Shown here: positions 23,540 to 35,389 of the stretch, piece after piece
Layout: each line of letters starts with the position of its first letter
Position numbering within the stretch: the first letter of the stretch is position 1
DNA from: Isoetes taiwanensis
Taxonomy: Eukaryota; Streptophyta; Lycopodiopsida; Isoetales; Isoetaceae
Direction: 5' to 3'
Length of the DNA stretch: 64,000 nucleotides
NCBI GenBank assembly: GCA_021234155.1
Contig: JAJEKV010000100.1
Location: 93,088-157,087, forward strand
The notes under the pieces: generated by a model
What the model was told of the DNA's origin: nothing
Database searches by the model: none
Seen by the model: only the letters and a program-made list of their open reading frames with translations
Position numbers and translations under genes: made by a program

Positions 23540-24550
23540 GATGCCATCGCACTTGTATTTTGTTTATTTGTGCTATTGAATTTCTGATTTGGTTAACTTA
23601 AGCACAATTTCATTAAAATGAGAAATTTCGTGATTCCAACTTGGGACGAAATTATTTTTAAGACATTTTTTAAGGCGTTTTATACGATAATGTGGCGCCA
23701 CTTAGCTTTTTTTCACATATATTTTGTCCAAATTTGGTGCCATTAATATCAGAGGAAAAAAAAAACTGCAACTTAAGTTAGCAGGATTTACCTATTTTAC
23801 ACAAAGAGGGGCATCATTAACTTCTCAAATTGACAAACTTAAACACATGCATTGAACATTTTTTATTTTAGTTTCAAAGCATGTTGAGGATGAAACAGTG
23901 CATGAATGTTGGCTTGTTAAAAAAAACCTTACGAAATTTGTTACTGAATTGAATCACCGTCATTAGTAGGATCATGCTTTTCTTTGGCAACGTTTATAAG
24001 AAATTCAAATCCTGCCCCACTAAATGCCTCTTCGTCAAAGTTGTAAGCTGCATTTTGAATCTCGATGTAACTGAAATCTTCAGTGGTACCAAGCTGGACG
24101 AAGTTGGCTCCACGCCAAATCTTCTGGCATACCTGAACATGCATCCTTAACATGCTTTGAAACTAAAATAAAATATGGCACCTTGAGGATCCATGGTGCC
24201 ATTTGCACCTGCAGCACCCAAAAGAGTTTCCAAAAAAAAAAAAAATGTTTGATGCATATTGAGGATGCAAATGATGTGCATCCTTAGCATGGTCTGCTTT
24301 ACCAAATGCATGTTGAGGATGCAAATGGCGCCATTTGCATTCACTAGCATGCATTTGGTCTGCTATATCAAATGCATGCTGAGGAGGCAAATGGAGCCAT
24401 GGCGCCATTGCATCATCAGCATGCTTAGAAATGGCGTTGAGGATGCAAATGGCGCCATTGTGCAATGGCGCCATTTGCATTTGTGAACAGGCTATTTGCT
24501 CAGACTTGAAGAATCCTAGGCTATTTGTGAAGAGTTGAAGATTCCTGCTC
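23540..24550. other. Non-coding stretch with GGCGCC palindromes
   Basis: 23540-24150 holds no recognisable protein. From 24160 to 24480 the sequence is full of 'gcatgttgaggatgcaaatg' phrases and palindromes around ATGGCGCCAT, including 'gcaaatggcgccatttgcat' near 24462. Confidence 0.45.
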
Positions 24551-24557
24551 TACCACC

Positions 24558-24571
24558 ATACCTAGGTAAGT
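24558..24571 (+). repeat. Target-site duplication, left copy
   Basis: atacctaggtaagt, identical to 25090-25103, flanking the LINE remnant. Confidence 0.8.
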
Positions 24572-25089
24572 GTTGGTACATCCATTGACTCAGCGGCGTT
24601 GGAGGCGTGCTGGTATTCTCACAGTTGGTGCTTGGTATGAGGCAGGACACTTGTTGACTTAGGATGCTTTTCAGACTAAGTTTATGCTATCCCGATGGGA
24701 CATGGCTCTGTGGCAAAAGCTGGCTGGCATTCTGCCAGACGCTCCTTCACAATCAGTTGATGTGCCTATTTGGACTGGTCCCCAAATTGTTAATGCACAA
24801 CGTCTTGTGCATTCATTATATCAATAGCTGGTTGATGTTGACATTGTCCCCCCTCGATCTGGTTGGCAGCTCCGCATTCCCCCTCCTCAGTGGAAGTGTA
24901 TGTGGTCTTGGGTCTGGAATAAATTGCTGCATCCCAAAGTTTCTACCTTATGGTGGCAACTCCTTCACAGATGTCTGCGGGTTAATGTGCTGGTTCATAA
25001 GTTTTATCCTCGCATTTTTATTCCTGTCTCTGCATCTTTTTGGAATATTGAATAACAGTTTGTCGTCCTTTAAAAAAAAAAATATATAT
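24572..25089 (+). mobile_element. 5'-truncated LINE with zf-RVT remnant and A-rich tail
   Basis: The 518-bp insertion is bounded by a perfect 14-bp direct repeat and ends in an A-run followed by (TA)n (about 25071-25092), as left by target-primed reverse transcription. One plus frame reads SRWDMALWQKLAGILPDAPS, RLVHSLYQ, IPPPQWKCMWSWVWNKLLHP and WWQLLHRCLRVNVLVHKFYP. This pattern, with Trp-rich spacing and Cys/His residues, is the C-terminal zf-RVT region of plant LINE reverse transcriptases. Frames are interrupted, for example by TAG after SLYQ. The reverse transcriptase core is absent, so the copy was 5'-truncated on insertion. Confidence 0.8.
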
Positions 25090-25103
25090 ATACCTAGGTA
25101 AGT
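25090..25103 (+). repeat. Target-site duplication, right copy
   Basis: atacctaggtaagt, identical to 24558-24571, directly after the A/TA tail. Confidence 0.8.
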
Positions 25104-25139
25104 CTTTCTATATGCATCGTGATTTTGTTAGAGCCATTC

Positions 25140-25563
25140 ATCGCATGTTTACCTCCCCCTCGGCACCCCCAAAGGAGCCATTTGGGGCGCCATTTGTAGC
25201 CCTCAAATGGCTTCATGGCACCATTTGTGGGGTGCCATGGAGCAGGTATACCATCCAAATGGCGCCAACTGGGGGGTGCCAGGGGGCAGTATACCACCCA
25301 AATGGCGCCATTTTGGGGGTGCCAGAGGGGGTAGGTATATCCCCCAAATGGTGCCATGGAGCCATTTGGAGCCCTCAGCCAGAGGGGGTAGGTATACCCC
25401 TCAAATGGCGCCATTTGGAGGGTGCGGAGGGGGCGGTGTAGGGGGGTGCAGGGGGGTGATGTAAATGGCGCCATGGCGCTATTCGCATCCCCCCCCCCCT
25501 TTTTTGGGCTGCGGATGCAAATGGTTCCATGGCATCCTCAAGGTGCCATTTTGTTATTTTGCT

Positions 25564-25594
<31 letters not shown>

Positions 25595-25800
25595 GGGGGG
25601 TGGGGGTGGGGTGGAAATACGGAGATAATGCCCACCAAATGAGGGTATACCAGCCCCAGCCCCAGCGGGGGGCACCCCCATTTGGGGGATATACCTACTT
25701 CCTTTGGCACCAACTGAAATGGGGGTATACCTCCCCTCCAGCACCCCTCAAATGGAGCCATTTGGGGTTGGAAGATGTACCTGCCCCGGAGCATCCTCGG
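25140..25800. repeat. Array of AAATGGCGCCATTT / GGTATACC palindromic units
   Basis: About eight degenerate units combine a GGTATACC-like palindrome, a C/A tract and an AAATGGCGCCATTTG palindrome (for example at 25246, 25290, 25333, 25390, 25642, 25688 and 25723). Spacing is 40-60 bp before a gap. A T27 run followed by a G-rich run (about 25568-25612) splits the array. Open frames across this region are low-complexity artefacts. Confidence 0.65.
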
Positions 25801-26149
25801 ACTTGGCTCAAGCAAAGTACAATTGGCATATTGATTGCAAAAACTACGTTTTACGTGAAAAAAGATGTTTCTGTTTTCAAAACTAAGCATGCATTTGTAC
25901 ATGCAGAACCTATCCTTGCTCGTCTTAAAAGCTGCCCAAAGTGCACAAACCCCTTAAAATTTGCCATTTGACTATTAATAGCCAATTTTTTCCATGTTCA
26001 ATACCCATATTTTTCTATGCCATACATCAAGCCTCATATCCAATGCATCCAGCTCCCACCAGATGGCTCTTGGCATACAACCCAAGATGACCATCTTTGC
26101 TAATCATATTCCATCTGTTGCCATCAATGAAGAGTCGGATCTAGCTAGC

Positions 26150-27620
26150 ATCTAATATTTGGCAGTCATACTTGCCCAGTTTTGGAAACTTAAGCACAAA
26201 CCAATCATTGTCCTGGTCCCCTTACTCACAAATAAGCCTGCTTCTGCAAAGTCCTCCAGGTCTGCATAGCCAAAAATGCCATTAAGGACCCCTCGAATGC
26301 ATCGATCTTCACACTTTACTTTCCAAGGCCAAGATGTAAAAATAGACATCAAAACACAAGCACAGTTTCATTATGTTTGAATAAAATTTGAATTTTGGCC
26401 CATTTTCTGAATTCATGCATCGATACAGTTTTCTCAAATTAATTGCCATCCTCAACAAGTGCTGGCCATGTTTCGGCTAGGAGCACTGGAATCTTGGAAA
26501 TCTTAATAGCTTCTCTTCCTTCCTTATTGGAGGGAACTCAAGCAAACTATGTCCTCTATGTCCACATGATCACTGATCGTTATTGACCTCCATCTGTTCT
26601 TATAACGATTGACACAATTAGACAGATATACCTGGTCCCTCATAGGTACTAGCTCCCATCAAGTGATCGAATGGTCTCGAAATTCCCCTTCTTATCGTCC
26701 ATTTGAGCCTCTTCAGTAATATATCCCACCCAAGTAGGGCACAAAACATCGTCAAGGCACACTAGAACAAACATACCTTTGTGTAGTATTTGAAGGGACT
26801 AAATTCAGGTATGGATCTATCTTTCCAAGGACCAACATAAGTAAGAGTGACGCTTGCAAGTGGCTCTATTACTGCAACCGGGTCAAGTTGGTCAGTTGGG
26901 ACCTGCTAGTTTGTGGTCAGAAGTCCTCATAATATCTCTCAATATTTGCAACTTTCCCTAGCTCTTGCAAGAGCTGCATCTAATGCTTGATCATGGAGGT
27001 AAATTGTGTCGAATAGTTGGTCTGCTCTAGGTTGCCCTTGTTATTTGTCGATATTGCAACCCAATGGAGGATATACTTGTGGATCCTATTGTGTAGTTGG
27101 CCCAGGTCTTTAACTGGTTCTTTGGGTGACAATAATTTAGGATTCTTCAATGGCATCAAGGGCTTCCCACCCTATCCATGTTTCCACATCCTTATTCCTT
27201 CCGCAGATAGTCATTACAGGAAGCTAAGTCTGGCCTTGTGGTACGTGACTGGTACATGACATGCTAGAGGGCTAGTGTGATTTGGCAATCTGTCATCACC
27301 ATCCAGAATGTATTCCTCGACGAACCCTTTTCAATCCACTTTATCAACAACACAGTGCATTAGTGCCTTGAGATTGCATTTAAGGAATTCATATAACAAT
27401 TCAGGCATGGTTAACACATCAGCTGTTTTGAGTGACGATGACAAGATCCCAAATAATCCAAAAATATCCTTATGCGTATGGCCAGGCATCACGAAACCCA
27501 AGTCAATCCCCTCAAACACTCCAAGATACACAATCTGGGATAAATATGAGAAGAAATACCTATTCTCGTTCTATCGAGATGCATTGTGTAGTTGCAATTG
27601 ACGATGGCTGTCTCTATCAA
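26150..27620 (-). pseudogene. Decayed DUF7869-type element gene
   Basis: The best part is on the minus strand from about 27610 to 27300. It reads LQLHNASR, a TAG stop, NENRYFFSYLSQIVYLGVFE, then IDLGFVMPGHTHKDIFGLFG and LTMPELLYEFLKCNLK. This matches, in order, the LQLDNxxR(D/E)NKN...FLMVGHTHEDIDQxF core of the DUF7869 family of transposon-related proteins as I remember it. Here the Asp of LQLDN reads His. Downstream (26.2-27.2 kb) is only scattered readable text with many stops. The element is dead. Its outer limits are uncertain. Confidence 0.6.
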
Positions 27621-28290
27621 TCTATAACTTCAGTTGTGTTGTTACAACATAGTGTTAAAACTTACTTCTAATTATAAGCAATACTTGATCGGAATGCTGA
27701 TGGTTGTCTCTGGAATGCTGATGGTTGTCTCTGTCAATGTATAACTTTAGTTGTTGTTACAACATAGTGTTAAAACTTACTTTCTAATGAAAAGCCGCCA
27801 CTTATTTATTGTGTAATAGTTTATCAACTCCAATAGAAAACCTAATTTCCAATCCACATATTCAAAGGAATAGGATTTATACATGCAACACGTGCAAGAT
27901 TAAAAATACATTTAGATGCATGTAGTACAAGCAATGCCTCATATTGCTAGAAATAAGGAGGCCATAAAGTGCTGATTTAAACATGCATATGATATGATCT
28001 GTTTGAAATCAACATGCCCTCATGGCATTGGAAGAAAAAAGGTTGTGGTATTGCTAGAAGACATTGCAACTTCATGCGAGTAGCCCTAACCAACTTGAAG
28101 CTTAAAGTAAGAACCATTTATAGATAAAAAATCAAACTAAACATATTAAACAATGTCAAATATAAATAGTGCAAAATTACAATGCCCTTATTGACTCATT
28201 AATTCAAAAGAATATGATTTACCCATGCAACAGGTGCAAGAATAAAAATGCATTTAAATGCATGAAGTTAGTACAAGCAATGCCTCATAA
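27605..28290. repeat. Two sets of short direct repeats
   Basis: Set 1: 27607-27670 and 27725-27790 both read 'ggtgtctct(g/a)tcaat', 'tataact', 'gttgttacaacatagtgtta' and 'aaacttact', with 'ggaatgctgatggttgtctct' itself repeated at 27691 and 27712. Set 2: about 27857-27952 and 28197-28290 share 'atgcaacacgtgcaaga', 'aaaa(t)acattta(a/g)atgcatg' and 'gtacaagcaatgcctcata'. No coding role is seen. Confidence 0.65.
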
Positions 28291-28700
28291 AGCGATAAGG
28301 TATTCTCATAGGTAGGAGCTTTTCGACAGTCGTCCTGGCAAGTTTTTTTTTTGCACGACCTAAGGAACTCTAGGATCAAGTAGGGATTACTTGAGATCCG
28401 AACCATTTGGGCCGAGGAAGTCCGCTAGCAAGCAAGGTCTAAATAGCTAACCCCATAGCCCATCAACGATGGGCACCGTAACTAGTCTTATATATAGGGT
28501 GGCCTTTGCACCGAGTCGGACAAAAGAAGTGTTCGCGGCGACCAAGGTCGCAATAGATTTCATGAACTATCCTATGAGTATAAATTGGATGTTCAGTTAA
28601 CCTCTTAAATGGTGCATTGCATCGTCTGCTACTTTGTAGGTGGTTGAAAAATGACTTGAAATGGATGGATCTGTGTGCATATAGCATATAAATACATGTA

Positions 28701-28773
28701 TTTTTTGAGTTGTATATGACTAATTGAGTCATTAATATATTTTTTGAGTTGTATATGACTAATTGAGTCATTA
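28701..28773. repeat. 39-bp tandem duplication
   Basis: ttttttgagttgtatatgac followed by taattgagtcatta occurs at 28701-28734 and again at 28740-28773, identical over 34 bp. It lies 0.4 kb beyond the 3' end of the PHF1-like gene. Confidence 0.85.
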
Positions 28774-29128
28774 TTTAAAGGCATGTACCCACAAATGGAT
28801 TAAAGGAGCAATATAATACATCTACTGTGGTTTGCAAACAAGCCAATTGATGAGGCTTTGGTGTCAAAAAATGCAAGAATAACCAACAATGGCATTGGGC
28901 CATTGGGCTTCTGGATTGACCAATATAAAAAAAATGCAAGAATACCTACAATGGACTAGAACTCGATCTAGGTAACTCGATTAGAGAATAGGCCAACATT
29001 CTATTTTCTTCAATATAATGGCAAAGCACACATTGGTGCCGAGTTTACACAAATTCTCCTGTAATAAACTTACAAAAAAGAAATGTTCGCGGCGGGCCCG
29101 CAATAAATTTCTTTCTTGTAATATATAA

Positions 29129-32100
29129 TCATAGATCCCCCAAAACTGCCTCCAACGGTGGCTTTGCTGGCTGATCTCTTCCCAGAGGGAAGTTCCAAAA
29201 ACCATCTGAATACTCATAAAAAATGATGCACAAAAAGGCTGAAAGTAAAAAAAGGCCAACAAGGAGCGAATAGACTTGCCAATCTGCAACAAGGGAATTC
29301 TAAAGTCAGATGGTAACTAGAGGTTAACAAAACCATGCACACAACATACCTTTCCATTCCAAGCGATTGACTGTTGTTACCATTATATCTGAATCGCGGG
29401 ACAATGACAAAAGGCCCCTGAAACCATATCAACCAAGAATCCGCTAGTAAGGTTCATAATGCAGCAGAAAATTATCCTGCTTACTTACCGACTGTTTGAA
29501 GAAAATTCAAGAAATGTGACTGCTGAGAGATGAGCACCTGGCACCTTTTGATGCAATGCCATTTCTTTTATTGGGACAATTCCAATGTCACCTTTTGAAC
29601 TTCCACTATACAAATACAAGATATAAATCAGTGACAGTCCATGCCAGCATATAGAAAAACAACGACGATTCAAAATGCACATAAAGGTTAATTTGGCATT
29701 AGAATATTAAACACATCAAACTGTTAACGAGTTATATAACTTCAGCAAATGGACGGAAAATGCTTTAATAATACAGCAATGAGGTTTTTGACATACATTG
29801 CTAGCTGTTTCCCATCAGATGAGATTGCAATTGCTGTAATATCACCCATGTTAAAGTTTTTAGATCCTATTCTTTGCCAGGTGGCAATTTCAAAAACTGC
29901 AATGCTGCTGTTCCATCCTGAAATCCACTACGGAACTAATTAATTGTAATTCCAATAGAGAACAGATAAATGAAAACCAAATATATTAACCTTTATTTAC
30001 AACTGTAAATAAAAATGGCTTTTCTCCATCCAAAGAGAACCTACAAAATTCATAAACCTCATCCTGCAGGTAGAAAGAAAACAATTTAGTCTCTGAAACT
30101 TTTCATAAACAGCATCAAGCTACTAACTTTGTTTCTTGGCAATGTTGTTGCAAGTGCAGCCTTAGAAAGGTCCCATATACGACATGACCCATCTTCCGTT
30201 GTTAACGCCAAAAATAAGGTATCCAAACTGCAGAGCAGATTACAGCATTTCAGTATACGAACAAAATGTCACCGTATAGCTCAACTGGGCTTAAAAATCA
30301 TATACCTGAAAGACATATCTTTAACATATTTTATGTGCTCTTCAAGGACTAAATTCATGCCTGGCCAATCAAAAATGCGGAGGCGACCATCCTGGAAATA
30401 AAACTAACGCAATTAAGATGATCACATACTATTCTTATTCTGTCACCTGGGATGTATAACATAGCAAGCATGCATGCTGATATAAATACACATATACCAT
30501 CAGACGAACTAATACATAGTGGTGTCTCAAGCTATTTCAGTGAACTTCTCCATTCATAGTGATATCAGATCCAGCCTTCCAAATCTGCATCAGTTCTCAG
30601 TTGAAAGTAGTGTTTCTAAAATACTGCGTGTATTGAAGCAGCAGAAACTTGTAATGCTTATCCTCTTTGGGCAAATCTTCAAGTTGCACAGCTACTTTGT
30701 AGCAGTTCCATTAATTCTTCCAGACTCAGCACAGATATCCTTTTCTAAATCAGATCACAATTCGGCAGCAGCATTTTCTATGACACTATCTCCAACTTTG
30801 AAATAGCTAGGTATGCCTGGGACTCTTTTCTGTCGTTAATATGTTCAGGCAGCATGGTCTGGACAAGGATTGCAAGATAAGTACCGCAAAATATATCTAG
30901 TCTTCTCGGGTATAATTGCAGCCAGCATCTACTTTATGCTGGTCTCTTTAAGCTCTTTGCGTTTGAAGTCTACGGCGGGTCCAACTTCTGGAAATACCCT
31001 AGTGGCCTTTATATTCAGACACCTTTACTCATAGTTTGGCTTTTGGAAGACCATTAGCAATAATCATTACATTTGATTCACTTATATCTGTTTGGTGAAG
31101 CATTAGATATATGGGGTCAGGGAAGCCAGAGTGGAGAGGAACGAGTAGGAAAGAACATGGAATTGAAATCAGATATACAAGTTACTAATTTGTAAAACCA
31201 ACAGGGCTGAATGGATCGCACAATTGACTGAGTCTTAGCTTCCCCATTGAATCCCATTACACACGAGAAACGTATCCAAAATTAACCAGGAAAGATATTC
31301 TCTAGTTGATGACCTACAAACGGATTACTGAATATAACATATTATATGCTATAAGTAATTGCTTATCAAGTCACTTGAAGAAAGCCAAATGTGATGAACA
31401 TGCCACAGATTAGATTTCCATTGAGCTATTTTTCCAACAGCAGGTACTTAGCACTACACTACCCAGGCCTTATATATATTTAGTTTTGACCTTAGGTTAT
31501 AGTAATGTACTGACTTCTGAAAGGATGTGGCACAAACAAACATATCCTCAAATGACATAAATTATTCAATAGCATGTACCTGGCAAGATGTATGTGCTAG
31601 TTATGCATAGAGAACAATAGCCAGCATGTTCACGTTTACACTAAAATGAGATGGTCCAGAGAATGTAAGTGGAGATATAATTAGACTGTGGTAAGAGTCC
31701 TAGGTTGACCCTATATCTGGCTATTGGCAATTATCACATGTAAATCATGCATGATAAATGACAACCAGGTTTTCATTTCATCTCCTTGCATCTTCACCAC
31801 CATGATCAAGTAACTGGCGTATTCAGAACAAACTGCATATCTTCTTGATCCTAATTCTCATATTATTACTTTGTTTTTATCAAGAAGTCCTTGAAGTACT
31901 CACTTGTAAATGATGCTATTGAACCAAAACCTATTCATTGGATAAAAGATGATCTATATACCAGTGATAACATAAAGGAAAGCATAAAACAAACATCAAG
32001 CACCTTTCCAGCGGCCGCCACCCTTGAACCATCTATACTGAATATTATCTGTTTCTGTGGCCCATAGCTCTCGAGAACTTGTAGGCCCTTCTCTGTTGGA

Positions 32101-32634
32101 ATGAGAGTGGGCTGTTTTGCTATGTCAATCTCAATAAGTCTGTACAAAGAAGATTATCTTATCAATTTTCCTTCAAACCTACTCAATATTAGCCTTAATT
32201 ATGTTTCATACCAACCCAACAGTGCAACATCAACAGGAACTTCATGAGCAAGTGATGTAATTAGATGCATGATAACAATTTACATTAAGATGTTTACCTG
32301 CAGCTATTTGGCAGCAAACAAATAAGTGCATTTCCAGCTGGATGTGCAGCTAGGCCATAAGGGGATTCTTCCGTGGCCAAAATACCGATCTGATGACAAT
32401 GTTAAATTGACAAAACTGAGCTTTTAAGACAAAAAGGACTTCATTCACAAAGGAAAATCGCACCTCTTTTTCTAGTGACCTAGATTTAAAGTTGTATGCT
32501 GCCAGATGCAACCCTTTATCCTCATCTCCTTTCCCCAGTAGGAGATAACCAGTTTCATCTTTTGGTGATGCTACTACCCACGCTGCAGCAGTTGCATTGG
32601 TCGAACGCCTCCGATGGCTCCTCCTGCCGCCCAT
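29129..32634 (-). CDS. SEC12-like WD40 membrane protein (PHF1 type)
   Basis: Ten minus-strand exons: 32634-32464, 32389-32298, 32139-32004, 30391-30306, 30227-30128, 30063-29991, 29917-29797, 29605-29489, 29417-29350 and 29283-29129. All junctions keep phase with GT-AG borders, giving 372 residues. The family comprises SEC12, the ER exchange factor for SAR1, and PHF1, which helps phosphate transporters leave the ER. Key segments are MGGRRSHRRR (basic cytosolic start), QIIFSIDGSRVAAAG, DGRLRIFDWPGMNLVLEEH, FLALTTEDGSCRIWDLS, YEFCRFSLDGEKPFLF, IAVFEIATWQRIG and GSSKGDIGIVPIKEM as WD-type blades. A C-terminal transmembrane helix follows (VYSLLVGLFLLSAFLCIIFY), then SDGFWNFPLGRDQ. The last part aligns closely with the PHF1 tail. 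The ATG at 32634 is the first in frame; an upstream out-of-frame ATG overlaps it and could act as a uORF. Intron 3 is 1.6 kb. I cannot decide between PHF1 and a general SEC12-like role. Confidence 0.9.
30392..32003 (-). other. Long intron 3 of the PHF1-like gene
   Basis: A 1612-bp intron (AAAG|gtgctt...tttccag|GATGG). No embedded gene was recognised on either strand. Confidence 0.75.
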
Positions 32635-32892
32635 TTTGGGCTTTACTCTCAAACTCAATGCCAGAATAGATCATGGCGTTATGTCAACTCGCTTTAGTAT
32701 GAACACGATTGCGCATATTCGTTTATAATCAGGATCGCGATTTATTTCATATTTGCTTACAGCTCAATTCTCCATTGTTCTCAGCATATCCCACACAGAA
32801 AAGTCAGCTTCTTAAGTCAACCACTCCCCTACAATAAAACGTGCTATACGCGGCAGAACATCTACGTTTTCCCTTTTTCTATTATATTATGC

Positions 32893-32992
32893 ACATTTTC
32901 CCTTTTTCTATTTTCTTTTCACATGTCCCTTTTTTTTACACATATTTCCCCTTTTTCTATTTTCTTTTCACATGTCCCTTTTTTTTACACAC
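32893..32992. repeat. 49-bp pyrimidine-rich tandem duplication
   Basis: Two nearly identical units of 'ccctttttctattttctttt' plus 'cacatgtcccttttttttaca'. It lies 260-360 bp upstream of the PHF1-like start codon, in the presumed promoter region. Confidence 0.8.
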
Positions 32993-33049
32993 CGGCAACC
33001 AAGCCTACAGTCTTTCTTGCCTATCCATGTAGCATCTCCACCTCATAAA

Positions 33050-33700
33050 GCCCCGTCTGTTCTGTTTGCACACTACAGTATTCTGCCTTTCTCCATTTCT
33101 CATCAGGGAAGGAAAAGGACTTCTTGAATAAAGAACTTCTCCTGATTGCATTTTGAAACTCTAACGTTGACCTTTTGTTTTATTTTACCAAGGCACAAGT
33201 CAGTTATTCCTTATGACATATCTTGGGTTAGTATCAAGGAAATTGTTAGCGTGGTTGTATGAAAAAATGCAATAAGAAAAGTAGCCTGATACATTTTGCA
33301 TCTTGGTTCTCCTCTATTTAACAAGAATTTTGTTCATTTAAATTGCTGGGATAGGGGTTGCCCCCTTCTTGTAATGCTGCTTATAATTCAACCTCCTAGA
33401 CCTATCAACAACGTATAGTTCTAGATGTCAACAATAACTTATAGTTCCATGTCGAGAGATTATCTTGATCTAGCTATGGAGATTGTGGGTCTTTATGCTG
33501 TGCATTGCATAGATCTGGTAGATTGAAGCTTGGATTATTGGTTTATCATCCTTCTTGCAAGGCTGGAGTTTATGCTCTTAACAATTTGGCGACTACGGTG
33601 CTCGACAGACCATTGTGTGGCAAGAATTTCTATTGGAGAAGGGATTGTTACCATATGTATTGGTGATCATCGATGAAGAAGGACACCATTGAGCAAGGAG
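33050..33700. other. Intergenic stretch
   Basis: No supported gene or repeat seen. It separates the PHF1-like promoter side from the plus-strand gag remnant. Confidence 0.35.
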
Positions 33701-33733
33701 CAATTTATTTGTCTGAAGGGAATTTTACCGTAA

Positions 33734-35300
33734 TTGATTTCTGGGGTACAATTTGACAAGGGGGGCATAGTTTTATGCCCAAGAGAAGTAAGACCACCAA
33801 GCTCCATCATAACAAGAAGGGGATCAGTGACTCAATATTTTGGCTCAAAATTACATCAAGATTCAATTTCGTTTTTCAAATTGAATGGAGATCCCATTTC
33901 GTTTTTTCAATTTCAAGAACCTCAAGAAGAGGCAGAGATGGTTGTATTACCACCGATGGTGTGGGGTTTCCAGACAATAGGGATTCCAAAGTTTGATGAT
34001 CCTTTGAAGCATATTGTGAAGTTTGAAAGGTAATGGCAGCAATATAAGTTACCAGCTGGTGATTATTTGCTTTGGTTTCATAGTTCTTTGCAAGATTCAG
34101 TGGAGGAATGGGCACAAACCCATCCAGATACCATGACATATCAGTAATTAAAGGAAGCATTCATTGCTAATTATCAAGAAGTCCATGGTAAGGAACTATG
34201 GAAAGGTGGACAATTTCACACAAAGGAAAGATGATCAATTAGAGAGTATAATCAGAGGTATATTCCAATTCTTAAAGCCATGGTTCATTGGAAGATTGCA
34301 AGGAGTAATGAAATGGATATCCAATGGTATGTGAAGGGGCTGAAACGAGCTATTGCTCATAAGGTGAAGACTAAACAGCCTACAACATTGCCAGAGGCAC
34401 AAAAGTATGCTCTCAAGGCTGAAGATAAGCTGGGATACATTCATGAAGTTGCTGCTCGAGAGCATAAAACAGAGGATATTGCAGCCAAGGTTTCTAAGCT
34501 TACAATTGGTGAGAAGTTAAGGGAGGTTCAGTTTATTATTTGTGAGTATTAGGGTCTATTGGACATTCTGATACTACATGTAGATTTGCGGAAATTCTGC
34601 TCAACATGTCAAATAAAGGGCCATAATGATCAAGAATGTAGGGAGAAGAGATTCTTTGAGAGGGCCAATCCGGTATTTGCTGTTATGCAACAAGCACCAC
34701 CTATTCCTATTTAACCAATGAGCACCTATCATACCGCAAGTTCCAATAATGCCACAAACTCCAATTTCCCAATAAGCTCCAATGGGTTCCACACAAATGG
34801 TGCAGCCAAAATAGGGGTGGTATCCAAATAAGGCTCATTTGTATTGCAAGTTATGTGATAGATTCAAGCATGATGATTGTACTTGTTGGAAAATCCATGG
34901 GAAACCAGAATGGGCAACCAACAAATATCCACCAAGGCAGCAAGTGTTTAAATAAGTACCTCTTCCTAATAATGATGTTCGCATTCAAGATGCAAAGTAC
35001 ATTGATAATCTTCAAGTTAAGGCTCTTATTGAGAAGCTTAAGAAGCAAGAGATGGCAAAATCAATAGTGAATTGTGGATTTGTTGAGGTGGAGAATGATC
35101 CATTTCAGCAAGGAAGAGATTGGAGAAGTAAATGCGTTTACAAGATCATAAAAGGTGGTTCAAAAACCAATTAAAGTAGTGCGATAGCGGAGAAGACTAA
35201 GAACTCTTTTCTAAAGGCTTTCAAGGGACAAGCTTTGAAGGTGTCAACATCTAAGAAGGGCAAATCAATGTACTGCCCACAGGACAGTTTCAGTCTATAG
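33734..35300 (+). pseudogene. Retrotransposon gag remnant with two CCHC zinc knuckles
   Basis: The plus frame reads FQTIGIPKFDD, LPAGDYLLWFHSSLQDSVEE (gag-core style with conserved Trp), then YNQRYIPILKAMVHWKIARS and MDIQWYVKGLKRAIAHKVKT. A zinc knuckle CSTCQIKGHNDQEC (CX2CX4HX4C, 34598-34639) follows, and a second, CKLCDRFKHDDCTC, lies near 34843-34884. Stop codons at about 34030, 34145, 34231, 34550 and later show decay. It is the nucleocapsid-bearing part of an LTR retrotransposon gag. No protease or reverse transcriptase was found behind it, so the copy is partial. No LTRs could be assigned. Confidence 0.65.
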
Positions 35301-35389
35301 AAGAAAATCAGCCCATAGTGATGTCTCCTATGGTGGCATTCCAAGTTCCACAGGAGAAAACGGGGAAAAACTTTATCTGCGCCACTGCA

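Noticed and set aside
25465-25971. 168-codon plus-strand ORF and 175-codon minus-strand ORF
   Set aside because: Poly-Phe/poly-Lys and Pro/Gly/Trp-rich text from homopolymers and palindromic repeats, no family resemblance.
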